Below, one piece after another: positions 1 through 5,751 of a stretch of 6,845 nucleotides of DNA (the stretch's first letter is position 1; each line of letters begins with the position of its first letter). The notes beneath the pieces were generated by a model. That model ran no database searches. It had not been told where the DNA came from and worked only from the letters and a program-made list of their open reading frames with translations. The translations under genes were made by a program, and so were the position numbers. The DNA comes from an uncultured Bacteroidota bacterium (lineage in GTDB: Bacteria; Bacteroidota; Ignavibacteria; UBA10030; UBA8401), in contig CALETH010000128.1 of NCBI GenBank assembly GCA_937920105.1, positions 1-6,845 on the forward strand. Direction: 5' to 3'.

Positions 1-164
1 TTTATGGAAACACAGTTGCTGTAACAGAACAAGCTGGAGAAGTGGGTGGCAATATTCAATTAATGTTGATTGTATTGGTGGTAGTAATTGTGGTGTTTGG
101 CGTATATCCACAACCTATGATTGAATTAACAAAAGATACTGTATCAGCGGTATTCAGTAAATAA
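1..164 (+). CDS. nuoM: NADH-quinone oxidoreductase subunit M, C-terminal end (partial)
   Basis: Only the last 53 codons (frame starting at base 3) and a TAA stop are present; the 5' part lies outside the window. The peptide has a polar stretch with TEQAGEVGGN, one hydrophobic helix (about residues 18-35 of the fragment), then GVYPQPMIELT and a short polar tail. A last transmembrane helix followed by G(F/V)YPQP(I/M) is the usual end of NuoM, the antiporter-like proton-translocating subunit in the membrane arm of respiratory complex I. The related subunits NuoL and NuoN are possible alternatives, but the YPQP tail fits NuoM best. In many bacteria nuoN follows nuoM; here no nuoN follows and a restriction-enzyme remnant comes instead. 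The last few codons may overlap that remnant in another frame. Assignment rests on a short segment. Confidence 0.72.
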   Translation, partial: YGNTVAVTEQAGEVGGNIQLMLIVLVVVIVVFGVYPQPMIELTKDTVSAVFSK

Positions 165-165
165 T

Positions 166-552
166 ATTTTACTGAAAGAAAATTCAAAATATTCATTAAA
201 ATTTTTTCTAGCTCTATTTAATTCAAATCTATATAATTTCTTTTATGTAAAAAATTTTACAAATAATTCTAGTTTAACAGTTAATATTTCTAAAACTTAT
301 CTTGATAAATTACCATTAAAAGATATAGACTTTTCCAACAAAACCGAAAAACACCAACACGATGAAATCGTACATCATGTAGAAGTGCTCTTACAACTCA
401 ACAAAGAAAAACACACAACAACCTTAGAAACAAAAAAAGAGCACTATAATACAAAAATCCAATATCACGAAGAAAAAATAAATCAAATAGTCTATCAACT
501 CTACCAACTCACCGAAGAAGAAATCGCCATCATAGAAAAAGAAGAAAAGTAG
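166..552 (+). pseudogene. Startless C-terminal remnant of a type IIG (Eco57I/TaqI-like) restriction-modification enzyme
   Basis: One reading frame runs without a stop from about base 130 to the TAG at 550-552, but it contains no in-frame ATG and no credible RBS, so it is too short for the long ORF list and probably not expressed. Read from 166 it gives ILLKENSKYSLKFFLALFNS, then a segment ending ISKTYLDKLPLKDID, a charged coiled-coil-like stretch rich in K, E, Q and H, and finally INQIVYQLYQLTEEEIAIIE. This order (S-L-K-x-x-L-A-L-x-N-S, then YLxKLPL, then the VYxLYxLTEEEIxIIE tail) is that of the C-terminal target-recognition region of fused adenine methyltransferase/endonucleases of the Eco57I and TaqI-like families. 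The methyltransferase and nuclease domains (usually several hundred residues upstream) are absent. It lies in the +1 frame relative to nuoM and begins immediately after the nuoM stop. It is probably a decayed insertion or a mobile tail fragment; a translated solo specificity domain cannot be excluded but lacks a start. Confidence 0.72.
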
Positions 553-563
553 TGGAGAATATA

Positions 564-595
564 AGTAGATGAGTAGATAAGTATAAGAGTAGTGG
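564..595 (+). repeat. Degenerate 8-bp tandem repeat (AGTAnnnn x4)
   Basis: Four consecutive 8-base units read agtagatg, agtagata, agtataag and agtagtgg. The 11-mer agtagtggaga occurs at 548-558, overlapping the stop of the restriction-enzyme remnant, and again at 588-598, 40 bases later. This is low-complexity spacer between the remnant and the downstream palindromic repeat. No coding potential is seen. Confidence 0.5.
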
Positions 596-603
596 AGAGA
601 AAA

Positions 604-658
604 GTCCCCTCTAAAGCGGTGGATTATGCGAAGGAGAGAGGGGATTTAGGGGTGTGTC
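604..658 (+). repeat. GTCCCCTC-type palindromic intergenic repeat
   Basis: The arm tcccctct (605-612) is perfectly complementary to agagggga (637-644), with a 24-base interior that can pair further near its base (aagcg/cga region). It is followed by tttaggggtgtgtc. From memory, the pattern of CCCCTCT, an imperfect loop, AGAGGGGATTTAGGGGTGTGTC is a frequent dispersed intergenic element in Bacteroidota/Chlorobi-group genomes. Here it lies in the spacer between the restriction-enzyme remnant and purL. Function is unknown; a folded RNA or a REP-like element are the obvious options. Confidence 0.6.
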
Positions 659-737
659 CAAAAAGGCAAAAGGCAGAAATAAAAAACAAACTTTAGTATT
701 AACAATATAAAAACCATTTTTTAAAAAATAATTCTTA

Positions 738-2963
738 ATGAAAACTCCAATAATCAATCTTCAACTCGCACAACAATTAGGACTTACCGAAGAAGAATAC
801 AATAAAATTCTATCACTATTACAACGCACACCAACCTACACCGAACTCGGAATTTACAGTGTTATGTGGAGTGAACATTGTAGTTACAAAAATTCCATAG
901 CATTACTCAAAACACTTCCACGTTCCGGCGGAAAACTCCTTGTGAGTGGAGGAGAGGAGAATGCGGGACTTGTTGATATTGGAGATGGATTAGCCGTTGC
1001 ATTCAAAATCGAAAGCCACAACCATCCCTCCGCCGTAGAACCATATCAAGGAGCAGCAACAGGAGTTGGCGGAATTATGAGAGATATTTTTACAATGGGA
1101 GCACGTCCAGTTGCTGCCCTAAACTCATTACGATTTGGCTCGCTCACAGACGCTCGCACAAAACATCTTTTTAAATATGTGGTAAAAGGAATTGGAGATT
1201 ACGGAAACAGTTTTGGCGTTCCCACTGTTGCCGGAGAAATTTATTTTGATGAATGTTATCAAGGAAATCCACTGGTAAACGCAATGGCTGTGGGAATTGT
1301 TGAACATAAAAACACTGCATCTGCAATTGCCAGAGGTAAAAATAATCTTGTAATGATTGTCGGTTCATCAACAGGACGCGATGGAATTCACGGAGCAACA
1401 TTTGCCTCTGAAGAAATTTCCGAAAAATCCGAAGCCAAACGTCCGTCAGTTCAAGTTGGAGACCCATTTACCGAAAAACTTTTACTTGAAGCAACACTCG
1501 AAGTAATCAAAGCCGGATACATTGTAGGAATACAAGATATGGGTGCTGCCGGAATTACTTGTTCAACAATGGAAATGAGTGCAAAAGGAAAAAGCGGAAT
1601 GCTCATCGATTTAGATAAAGTTCCATTACGAGAAGAAAACATGACCGCGTACGAAATTATGCTTTCAGAATCTCAAGAACGAATGCTGCTCGTTGCAAAA
1701 CCAGAACACGAACAAAAAATCAAATCCATTTTTGATAAATGGGATTTACATTGTGTAACAATCGGTAAAGTTACTGATGATGGAATCGTAAAAATTATGT
1801 ATCAAGGAAGGGTGGAAGCAGAAGTTCCTGCAGAAACATTAGTATTAGGAGGAGGGGCGCCCGTCTATATTCGTGAAACAAAAGAGCCTGAATATTTACA
1901 ACACACCCGCCCTTTTGATTTTTCTCAACTTCCCCAACCCAAAAATTTCAACACTGTGTTGGAAAAACTTTTGGCATCACCAAATATTGCCAATAAACAT
2001 TGGGCGTACGAGCAGTATGATTCAATGGTGCAAACCAATACCATCACACAAGCCGGCAAATCAGATTCTGCAATCATAAAAATCAAAGGAACAAAGAAAT
2101 ATCTCACCGTAAAAACTGATTGTAACAGCCGTTATGTGTATCTCAATCCACACAAAGGAGCAGAAATTGCCGTTGCAGAATCCGCAAGAAATGTTGTATG
2201 TTCCGGTGGAAAACCATTAGCCATTACCAACTGCTTAAATTTTGGAAATCCCTACAAACCAGAAATTTACTGGCAATTTAAAGAAGCCATTGCAGGAATT
2301 GCCAATGCTTGCAACATTTTAGAAACACCAGTTACCGGCGGAAACGTCAGTTTTTATAACGAAAGCCCAAACGCAGCCGTGTATCCAACGCCAACCATTG
2401 GTATGTTGGGACTTATTGAAGATGCAAAGCATATTACAACGCCAGCATTTAAAAACGCCGGTGATGAAATTATCTTGTTAGGAAAAAATACCGGAGATTT
2501 AAGCGGCAGCGAATATGCAAAAGTTATTCACAACATAGTTGCTGGTTCACCAACTATTGATATAGAATTTGAAAAGAAACTGCAAACTTGTTGTTTAGAA
2601 ATGATTTATAATGGATTGATTCAATCTATGCATGATATATCTGAAGGCGGAATTTCTGTTGGATTAGCAGAATGTTGTATATTTGGAAATCTTGGTTGTA
2701 CAGTAAATTTTGCAGAAACATCACTACGAAAGGATTTTTTATTATTTGGTGAAGAACAATCCCGAATATTGATTTCTGTAAAACCAGAAAATTTGAATAC
2801 AATCAAAAATCTGTGTGAAGAAAATCTAATTCCGTACGAACACATTGGTAAAGTTACAACAACTAAAGAATTGATTATTGGAAAGGAAATCCAAAAGGGA
2901 ATAGAACAATTGCAAGATATTTATATGAATACAATTACAAATATCATGAAACAAGCATTGTAA
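738..2963 (+). CDS. purL: Phosphoribosylformylglycinamidine synthase, small-type PurL subunit
   Basis: This cytoplasmic enzyme of de novo purine synthesis converts FGAR to FGAM using ATP and ammonia. Its 741 residues fit the small PurL class, which works in a complex with PurS and the glutaminase PurQ; there is no fused glutaminase domain as in the roughly 1,300-residue PurL. Visible signatures are MWSEHCSYKNS (His47, expected active-site residue), KIESHNHPSAVEPYQGAATG (90-109) for nucleotide and substrate binding, GRDGIHGATFASEE (213-226), GDPFTEKLLLEA (241-252), IQDMGAAGITCSTMEMSAKG (265-284) and LSESQERML (309-317). The second half carries KTDCNSRYVYLNP (459-471), PVTGGNVSFYNES (531-543), SMHDISEGGISVGLAE (630-645) and FGEEQSRILIS (670-680). 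Both repeated AIRS-like halves are therefore complete. The ATG at 738 gives the expected N-terminus; it is preceded by an AT-rich leader with no Shine-Dalgarno sequence. It appears monocistronic here, and its partners must lie elsewhere. Confidence 0.97.
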   Translation: MKTPIINLQLAQQLGLTEEEYNKILSLLQRTPTYTELGIYSVMWSEHCSYKNSIALLKTLPRSGGKLLVSGGEENAGLVDIGDGLAVAFKIESHNHPSAVEPYQGAATGVGGIMRDIFTMGARPVAALNSLRFGSLTDARTKHLFKYVVKGIGDYGNSFGVPTVAGEIYFDECYQGNPLVNAMAVGIVEHKNTASAIARGKNNLVMIVGSSTGRDGIHGATFASEEISEKSEAKRPSVQVGDPFTEKLLLEATLEVIKAGYIVGIQDMGAAGITCSTMEMSAKGKSGMLIDLDKVPLREENMTAYEIMLSESQERMLLVAKPEHEQKIKSIFDKWDLHCVTIGKVTDDGIVKIMYQGRVEAEVPAETLVLGGGAPVYIRETKEPEYLQHTRPFDFSQLPQPKNFNTVLEKLLASPNIANKHWAYEQYDSMVQTNTITQAGKSDSAIIKIKGTKKYLTVKTDCNSRYVYLNPHKGAEIAVAESARNVVCSGGKPLAITNCLNFGNPYKPEIYWQFKEAIAGIANACNILETPVTGGNVSFYNESPNAAVYPTPTIGMLGLIEDAKHITTPAFKNAGDEIILLGKNTGDLSGSEYAKVIHNIVAGSPTIDIEFEKKLQTCCLEMIYNGLIQSMHDISEGGISVGLAECCIFGNLGCTVNFAETSLRKDFLLFGEEQSRILISVKPENLNTIKNLCEENLIPYEHIGKVTTTKELIIGKEIQKGIEQLQDIYMNTITNIMKQAL

Positions 2964-3030
2964 TAATTGCTTATTTTCTTTTATTATTTTACTTTACATA
3001 ATATTGATTATGAGTAAATATTATTAGTAT

Positions 3031-3062
3031 ATGAAAGCTGGTTAATAATAGCCAATCTTCAT
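3031..3062. terminator. Possible imperfect hairpin between convergent genes
   Basis: The 98-base gap between purL and the convergent lipoprotein gene contains tggtta (3039-3044) pairing with tagcca (3049-3054), including one G-T wobble, over an AATA loop. An outer stem atgaa (3031-3035) pairs with ttcat (3058-3062), with an internal bulge between the two stems. The outer arm touches the stop codon of the minus-strand gene. The position suits a bidirectional terminator, but GC content is low and there is no clean T-tract directly after the stem, so support is weak. Confidence 0.3.
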
Positions 3063-3565
3063 CATCTATTATAGTTGATTATCCTCACCAAATCCTTCTC
3101 AAAACTTTCTTGTGGATGTTCGGTAATACGTCCGATTTCATTATCATTCATCAAAACAATTACGGTTGGAACGTTTGTAATGTGATATTTTTCTGTTAAA
3201 CCATCATCACTTTTTTTGGTTCTATCTAAACCATACAAAATAATATTTTCTTGTGAGATGTGTGATACATCGGCAATTTTGCAAAATTTTGGAACTCCAT
3301 TTTTAGAATCTCCGCACCAAGTTCCTAAAAATACCAAAAATCTATAATTGCGTGCTGTAGAATCTAAAAAATGAATTGCATTTTCATCTGGTTGATATGT
3401 TGAGTATTGACTCTTGAACCATGAAAATTTCTCATCAGTTTCTAAAACTGAACGAGAAAATTCTCCCTTAATAATTCCTTCATCATTTTTTGAAATAGTC
3501 GAAGAGGATTTACAAGAAAGCAATAAAATACTTATTGTAAAAAGAGTTACAATGTTTTTTATCAT
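3062..3565 (-). CDS. Thioredoxin-fold lipoprotein with a CxxS (monothiol) active site
   Basis: The 167-residue product starts with MIKNIVTLFTISILLLSC, a lipoprotein signal peptide whose lipobox LLSC places the lipidated cysteine at residue 18, so the mature protein should be membrane-anchored outside the cytoplasm. After a linker, a thioredoxin-like domain spans about 55-167: the hydrophobic strand FLVFLGTWCGDS puts the active-site motif W-C-G-D-S at 83-87, and NVPTVIV (131-137) carries the expected cis-proline (Pro133). The second active-site cysteine is replaced by Ser87, so a classical CxxC dithiol reaction is not possible at this site; reduction of mixed disulfides or a non-redox role are alternatives. 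A start 14 codons upstream (3607) is in frame, but those codons read through a palindromic repeat, and the signal peptide begins cleanly at 3565 behind an RBS-like agaaagg. Last gene of the minus-strand run, convergent with purL. The exact subfamily is not recognised. Confidence 0.85.
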   Translation of the reverse strand: MIKNIVTLFTISILLLSCKSSSTISKNDEGIIKGEFSRSVLETDEKFSWFKSQYSTYQPDENAIHFLDSTARNYRFLVFLGTWCGDSKNGVPKFCKIADVSHISQENIILYGLDRTKKSDDGLTEKYHITNVPTVIVLMNDNEIGRITEHPQESFEKDLVRIINYNR

Positions 3566-3573
3566 ACAATGTG

Positions 3574-3580
3574 CCTTTCT
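3574..3580 (-). promoter_or_regulatory. RBS-like sequence for the thioredoxin-fold lipoprotein
   Basis: On the minus strand agaaagg lies 8 bases before the ATG at 3565. It is the only purine-rich Shine-Dalgarno-like element I see before a gene in this window, and it supports the downstream start over the in-frame ATG at 3607. Many genes in this bacterial group do without such a site, so it may be chance. Confidence 0.35.
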
Positions 3581-3594
3581 ATAAAAAAATTTTA

Positions 3595-3616
3595 GGAACG
3601 GATGCAAATCCGTTCC
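3595..3616. repeat. Perfect palindromic repeat, GGAACGGAT stem
   Basis: The arm ggaacggat (3595-3603) and its exact complement atccgttcc (3608-3616) enclose a gcaa loop. It lies in the 91-base gap between nadK and the lipoprotein gene and is flanked by A/T runs. It resembles dispersed palindromes of the form GGA(A)CGGAT-TTGCA-ATCCG(T)TCC that I recall from Bacteroidota/Chlorobi-group genomes. The false upstream ATG of the lipoprotein gene (3605-3607) falls in its loop. It could also act as an mRNA stem-loop at the end of the nadK transcript. Confidence 0.75.
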
Positions 3617-3629
3617 ATATAATTTTTAG

Positions 3630-3647
3630 GACGGTTTTGCAACCGTC
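3630..3647. repeat. Perfect palindromic repeat, GACGGTT stem
   Basis: The arm gacggtt (3630-3636) pairs exactly with aaccgtc (3641-3647) over a ttgc loop, and a G-T wobble extends the stem by one pair. It starts 13 bases after the end of the preceding palindrome and 10 bases beyond the nadK stop. Read on the minus strand, gtagagacggttgcaaaacc is a repeat form I recall from this bacterial group. The two neighbouring palindromes share the skeleton TTAGGA(A)CGG, a GC(A)A-containing loop, then CCGT, so they look like diverged relatives in tandem. As the first structure after nadK it could serve as its terminator. Confidence 0.7.
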
Positions 3648-3656
3648 TCTACATTC

Positions 3657-4538
3657 TTATTTCACTCGAATATCTCTTCCCCACATCAATTTTGTTCGTA
3701 AAATTTCGTAATAACTTCTATCTTTTTTGCGAATAAGTTTTATAGTATAATCCGCTTTTTTTATGTGAATAACTGCTGGTGTTTTTACAATTTTTTCTTG
3801 TTGTCCATCAGTAGTAATCCGCACTTCATTAAAAGAAGAATTTGCTACAAGTCGAATTTCTGAATTATCCGGAACAATAACGGCTCTTGCTGTGAGTGAA
3901 TGTGGAGAAATTGGCTGAATGGTAATAACATTGCTTGTTGGAACAACGATTGGACCACCGGCGGCTAATGCGTAACCCGTTGTTCCGGTTGGTGTGGAAA
4001 TAATAATTCCATCTCCGTTGTATTGCACCAAATATTCGTTATTGATGTAGGTTGAAATTTCAATCAATCGCGAAGAGCCGCTTTTATCAACAACAATTTC
4101 ATTGAGTCCGTACCATGCGTCATTAATTCCTTCAATCGTTGCTTTTAAAATTGTGCGTTCTTCAGTAGAGTATTGATTGTTGAGAATATCATCAAGAAAT
4201 GCTTCTATTTCAGCGATGGAAATTTCTGTGAGAAAACCCAACGCTCCCAAATTTATTCCCAAAATTGGAACTGTTGCTCTTCCAACTTTGTTTGCTGTGG
4301 AAAGCATTGTTCCATCTCCACCCAAAGCAATAAGCATATCACTTTGCGGAATAATTTCTTCCATTGATGCAGTGTGTTTTTTCAGTATGATTTTTTTTTC
4401 TGCTTTTTTATTGATGTGGTGAGCAAGTTCTTCTTCAATAAAATAATTGATTGCTCTTTTTTCTATGGATTTTAAAAGCAGAGTTATTGCATCAACAATG
4501 GTTTCTTTTTTTATATTTCCAACAATGCCGAATGTCAT
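3657..4538 (-). CDS. nadK: NAD kinase
   Basis: This cytoplasmic enzyme phosphorylates NAD to NADP using ATP or polyphosphate and is the essential source of NADP(H). Length (293 residues) is normal for bacterial NadK. Diagnostic motifs are GGDGT (73-77, catalytic Asp75), the INLGALGFLTEI segment (95-106), NE (146-147), NGDGIIISTPTGTTGYALAA (174-193), which binds NAD, and PISPHSLTARAVIVPD (209-224), with TDGQ at 243-246. The C-terminus ends with LRTKLMWGRDIR, as commonly seen in the family. The ATG at 4538 is immediately followed by TFGIVGN, the expected first beta-strand; upstream is an AT-rich stretch with no Shine-Dalgarno sequence. It is separated from the DUF1844 gene by 100 bases holding a double-palindrome repeat and from the lipoprotein gene by 91 bases holding two palindromes, so tight operon coupling is uncertain. 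Confidence 0.97.
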   Translation of the reverse strand: MTFGIVGNIKKETIVDAITLLLKSIEKRAINYFIEEELAHHINKKAEKKIILKKHTASMEEIIPQSDMLIALGGDGTMLSTANKVGRATVPILGINLGALGFLTEISIAEIEAFLDDILNNQYSTEERTILKATIEGINDAWYGLNEIVVDKSGSSRLIEISTYINNEYLVQYNGDGIIISTPTGTTGYALAAGGPIVVPTSNVITIQPISPHSLTARAVIVPDNSEIRLVANSSFNEVRITTDGQQEKIVKTPAVIHIKKADYTIKLIRKKDRSYYEILRTKLMWGRDIRVK

Positions 4539-4560
4539 GATTTATATAGATAAATATCTT

Positions 4561-4630
4561 CGTCATGCCCGAACGTTTTTATCGGGCATCCACAAAAATG
4601 GATTCCCACTAAAAACATGTGGGAATGACA
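4561..4630. repeat. About 70-bp double-hairpin intergenic repeat (CGTCATGCCCG...GGGAATGACA)
   Basis: Two perfect 8-bp hairpins stand side by side: atgcccga (4565-4572) with tcgggcat (4582-4589), and attcccac (4602-4609) with gtgggaat (4619-4626). The segment between them, atcca (4588-4592) and tggat (4599-4603), can pair instead, and the outer ends gtcatgccc and gggaatgac pair with one mismatch. The element can therefore fold as two hairpins or as one long branched structure. This CGTCATNCCC / GGATTCCC / GGGAATGAC layout is a widespread dispersed bacterial intergenic repeat in my recollection. It fills most of the gap between nadK and the DUF1844 gene. Confidence 0.75.
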
Positions 4631-4638
4631 TACAAAGA

Positions 4639-4905
4639 TTATTTCTTTGATTGTTCTTCTACAAAATTTAATTTTAATTCTTGAATAACGTTTTGAAGAA
4701 ATTTTTCTTCTTCTGATGAAAGATTATTTTTGCATTTTTCTTTCAACATATCAAGAATATCTATAGATATTTGTGCTTCATCCAATTTTTTTTCGATTTT
4801 TTCTGTCATTGGATTTTTTATTTTTCCCATGTGCTGCATTGATGCTGCATGAAACATGGAAATGAGTTGCACAAAAAGCATTTGATTTTTTTCTGGAGTG
4901 TTCAT
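4639..4905 (-). CDS. DUF1844 family protein
   Basis: The 88-residue product has no signal peptide. It has the DUF1844 pattern: an N-terminal hydrophobic helix MLFVQLISMFHAASMQHMGK (9-28), then KNP (30-32) at the start of a charged helix, a central EAQISIDILDMLKEK (43-57) and a final helix NLSSEEEKFLQNVIQELKLN (61-80) followed by FV. All-helical, probably cytoplasmic; the molecular function of the family is unknown to me. A longer reading from 4956 adds 17 codons, but these pass through a 15-bp-stem palindrome whose sequence is shared with another intergenic site, so MNTPEKNQ at 4905 is the better start. No Shine-Dalgarno sequence is present, only an AT-rich stretch. It lies between the glycosyltransferase gene and nadK, and nothing here links it functionally to either. 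Confidence 0.87.
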   Translation of the reverse strand: MNTPEKNQMLFVQLISMFHAASMQHMGKIKNPMTEKIEKKLDEAQISIDILDMLKEKCKNNLSSEEEKFLQNVIQELKLNFVEEQSKK

Positions 4906-4927
4906 AAAAAATATTTTTGATTGATTG

Positions 4928-4960
4928 AGACTTGTCAAGTTTATAAAACTTGACAAGTCT
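4928..4960. repeat. Perfect 15-bp-stem palindrome, copy 1 (AGACTTGTCAAGTTT)
   Basis: agacttgtcaagttt (4928-4942) is the exact reverse complement of 4946-4960, with a 3-base ATA loop. It sits in the 65-base gap between the glycosyltransferase stop and the DUF1844 start. A near-identical second copy is at 5752-5784. The two differ at one base pair of the stem (C-G here, T-A there) and in the loop. TTGTCAAGTTT/AAACTTGACAA palindromes are dispersed repeats of this bacterial group in my recollection. The false upstream start of DUF1844 (4956) lies inside it. Confidence 0.85.
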
Positions 4961-4970
4961 AATTTGCGTT

Positions 4971-5726
4971 TTAGTTTTTATTTTTCCATTGCTCCCATAA
5001 TTTAGCATATTTTGTAAAAACATACACGGAAGAAATTATTGCTAAAATGAATCCTTGAATTCCATCTAAAAAACCTAACTTAATAATATACATTTTGCAA
5101 AATAACCAACTGGGGCGAAGTAATAAATCTACCAAACGAAATTTTCTTTTTTGAGAAAATAATTCTTGACTTGCTAATGTTGTGTAACGATTGAATTTTT
5201 CAAAATAGTGATGAAGATTTGGGTCTGTAAAATGCAATAAATCATTTCGTAAAATTCCACTCTCCCCTTTTATTTCTAATCCTTCATGAACTGCAGCAGA
5301 ATTAAATGCTGCATAATTTTTATGAAATAATCTCACTACTCTTCCCGGATACCAACCGGAATGTTTTATCCATCTTCCTAAAAAATATGCTCGACGTGCA
5401 ACAAAGTAGGAATTATAGGATATTATTTTTTCTTGGAGTAGTTGTTGAATTTCTTGTGCTAATTCTTCTGTAACTCGTTCATCAGCATCGAGCCACAAAA
5501 CCCAATCACATTCTGTGTGTTGTACAGCAAAAGTTTTTGCTTCTGCAAATCCAAGCCACGGTTTAATAAAAATTTTGTGTGTGTATTGTTTTGCTTTTTC
5601 CACTGTAGCATCTTTGCTTTCTGCATCAACAATTACTATGTCTTTTGCCCATCGTACACTGTGTAAGCAATCAGAAATATTATGTTCTTCATTTTTTGTT
5701 ATAATAATGACAGAAAGTGGTATCAT
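4971..5726 (-). CDS. Family 2 glycosyltransferase, WaaE/KdtX-like (LPS core type)
   Basis: This is a GT-A fold transferase of 251 residues, a typical length for the WaaE-like group, which adds a hexose to the inner core of LPS from a nucleotide sugar at the cytoplasmic membrane face. Seen in order: the first strand LSVIIITKNEEHNISDCLHS (4-23), VIVDAESKDAT (31-41) with nucleotide-binding Asp34, PWLGFAEAKTFAVQ (56-69), and the metal-binding WLDADERV (78-85) with the D-A-D motif at 80-82. Further on come the acceptor region GWYPGRVVRLFHKNYAAF (124-141) and AVHEGLE (145-151), and a C-terminal hydrophobic segment (about 212-238) suggesting membrane association. The ATG at 5726 gives the expected N-terminus directly before the first strand. 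The upstream neighbour is an O-antigen ligase-like gene, which fits a role in LPS or surface glycan assembly. Exact donor and acceptor cannot be read from the sequence. Confidence 0.9.
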   Translation of the reverse strand: MIPLSVIIITKNEEHNISDCLHSVRWAKDIVIVDAESKDATVEKAKQYTHKIFIKPWLGFAEAKTFAVQHTECDWVLWLDADERVTEELAQEIQQLLQEKIISYNSYFVARRAYFLGRWIKHSGWYPGRVVRLFHKNYAAFNSAAVHEGLEIKGESGILRNDLLHFTDPNLHHYFEKFNRYTTLASQELFSQKRKFRLVDLLLRPSWLFCKMYIIKLGFLDGIQGFILAIISSVYVFTKYAKLWEQWKNKN

Positions 5727-5751
5727 AGAAAAATTTCAAAAATTAAAAATA

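Noticed and set aside
548..674. CRISPR-like array from the repeated short motifs
   Set aside because: Units are 7-11 bases, partly contiguous and degenerate, with no constant-length spacers and no cas genes.
659..737. Purine riboswitch or clear promoter upstream of purL
   Set aside because: The leader is short and AT-rich, with no recognisable aptamer core and no convincing TAnnTTTG-type -7 element.
1171..1642. Minus-strand open frames inside purL
   Set aside because: They lie opposite strongly conserved purL motifs, show no recognisable domains and have no separate start context; they are antisense shadows.
3566..3607. N-terminal extension MHPFLKFFYRKAHC of the thioredoxin-fold lipoprotein
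   Set aside because: The extra codons read through the GGAACGGAT palindrome and would bury the lipoprotein signal peptide; the ATG at 3565 has an RBS-like sequence and gives a normal signal peptide.
4906..4956. N-terminal extension of the DUF1844 protein (17 codons from 4956)
   Set aside because: It is translated from the 15-bp-stem palindrome, and the family pattern starts just after the ATG at 4905.
4778..5023. Overlapping minus-strand frame of 81 codons across the end of the glycosyltransferase gene and the DUF1844 gene
   Set aside because: It spans the palindrome and two supported genes in another frame, and has no family resemblance.
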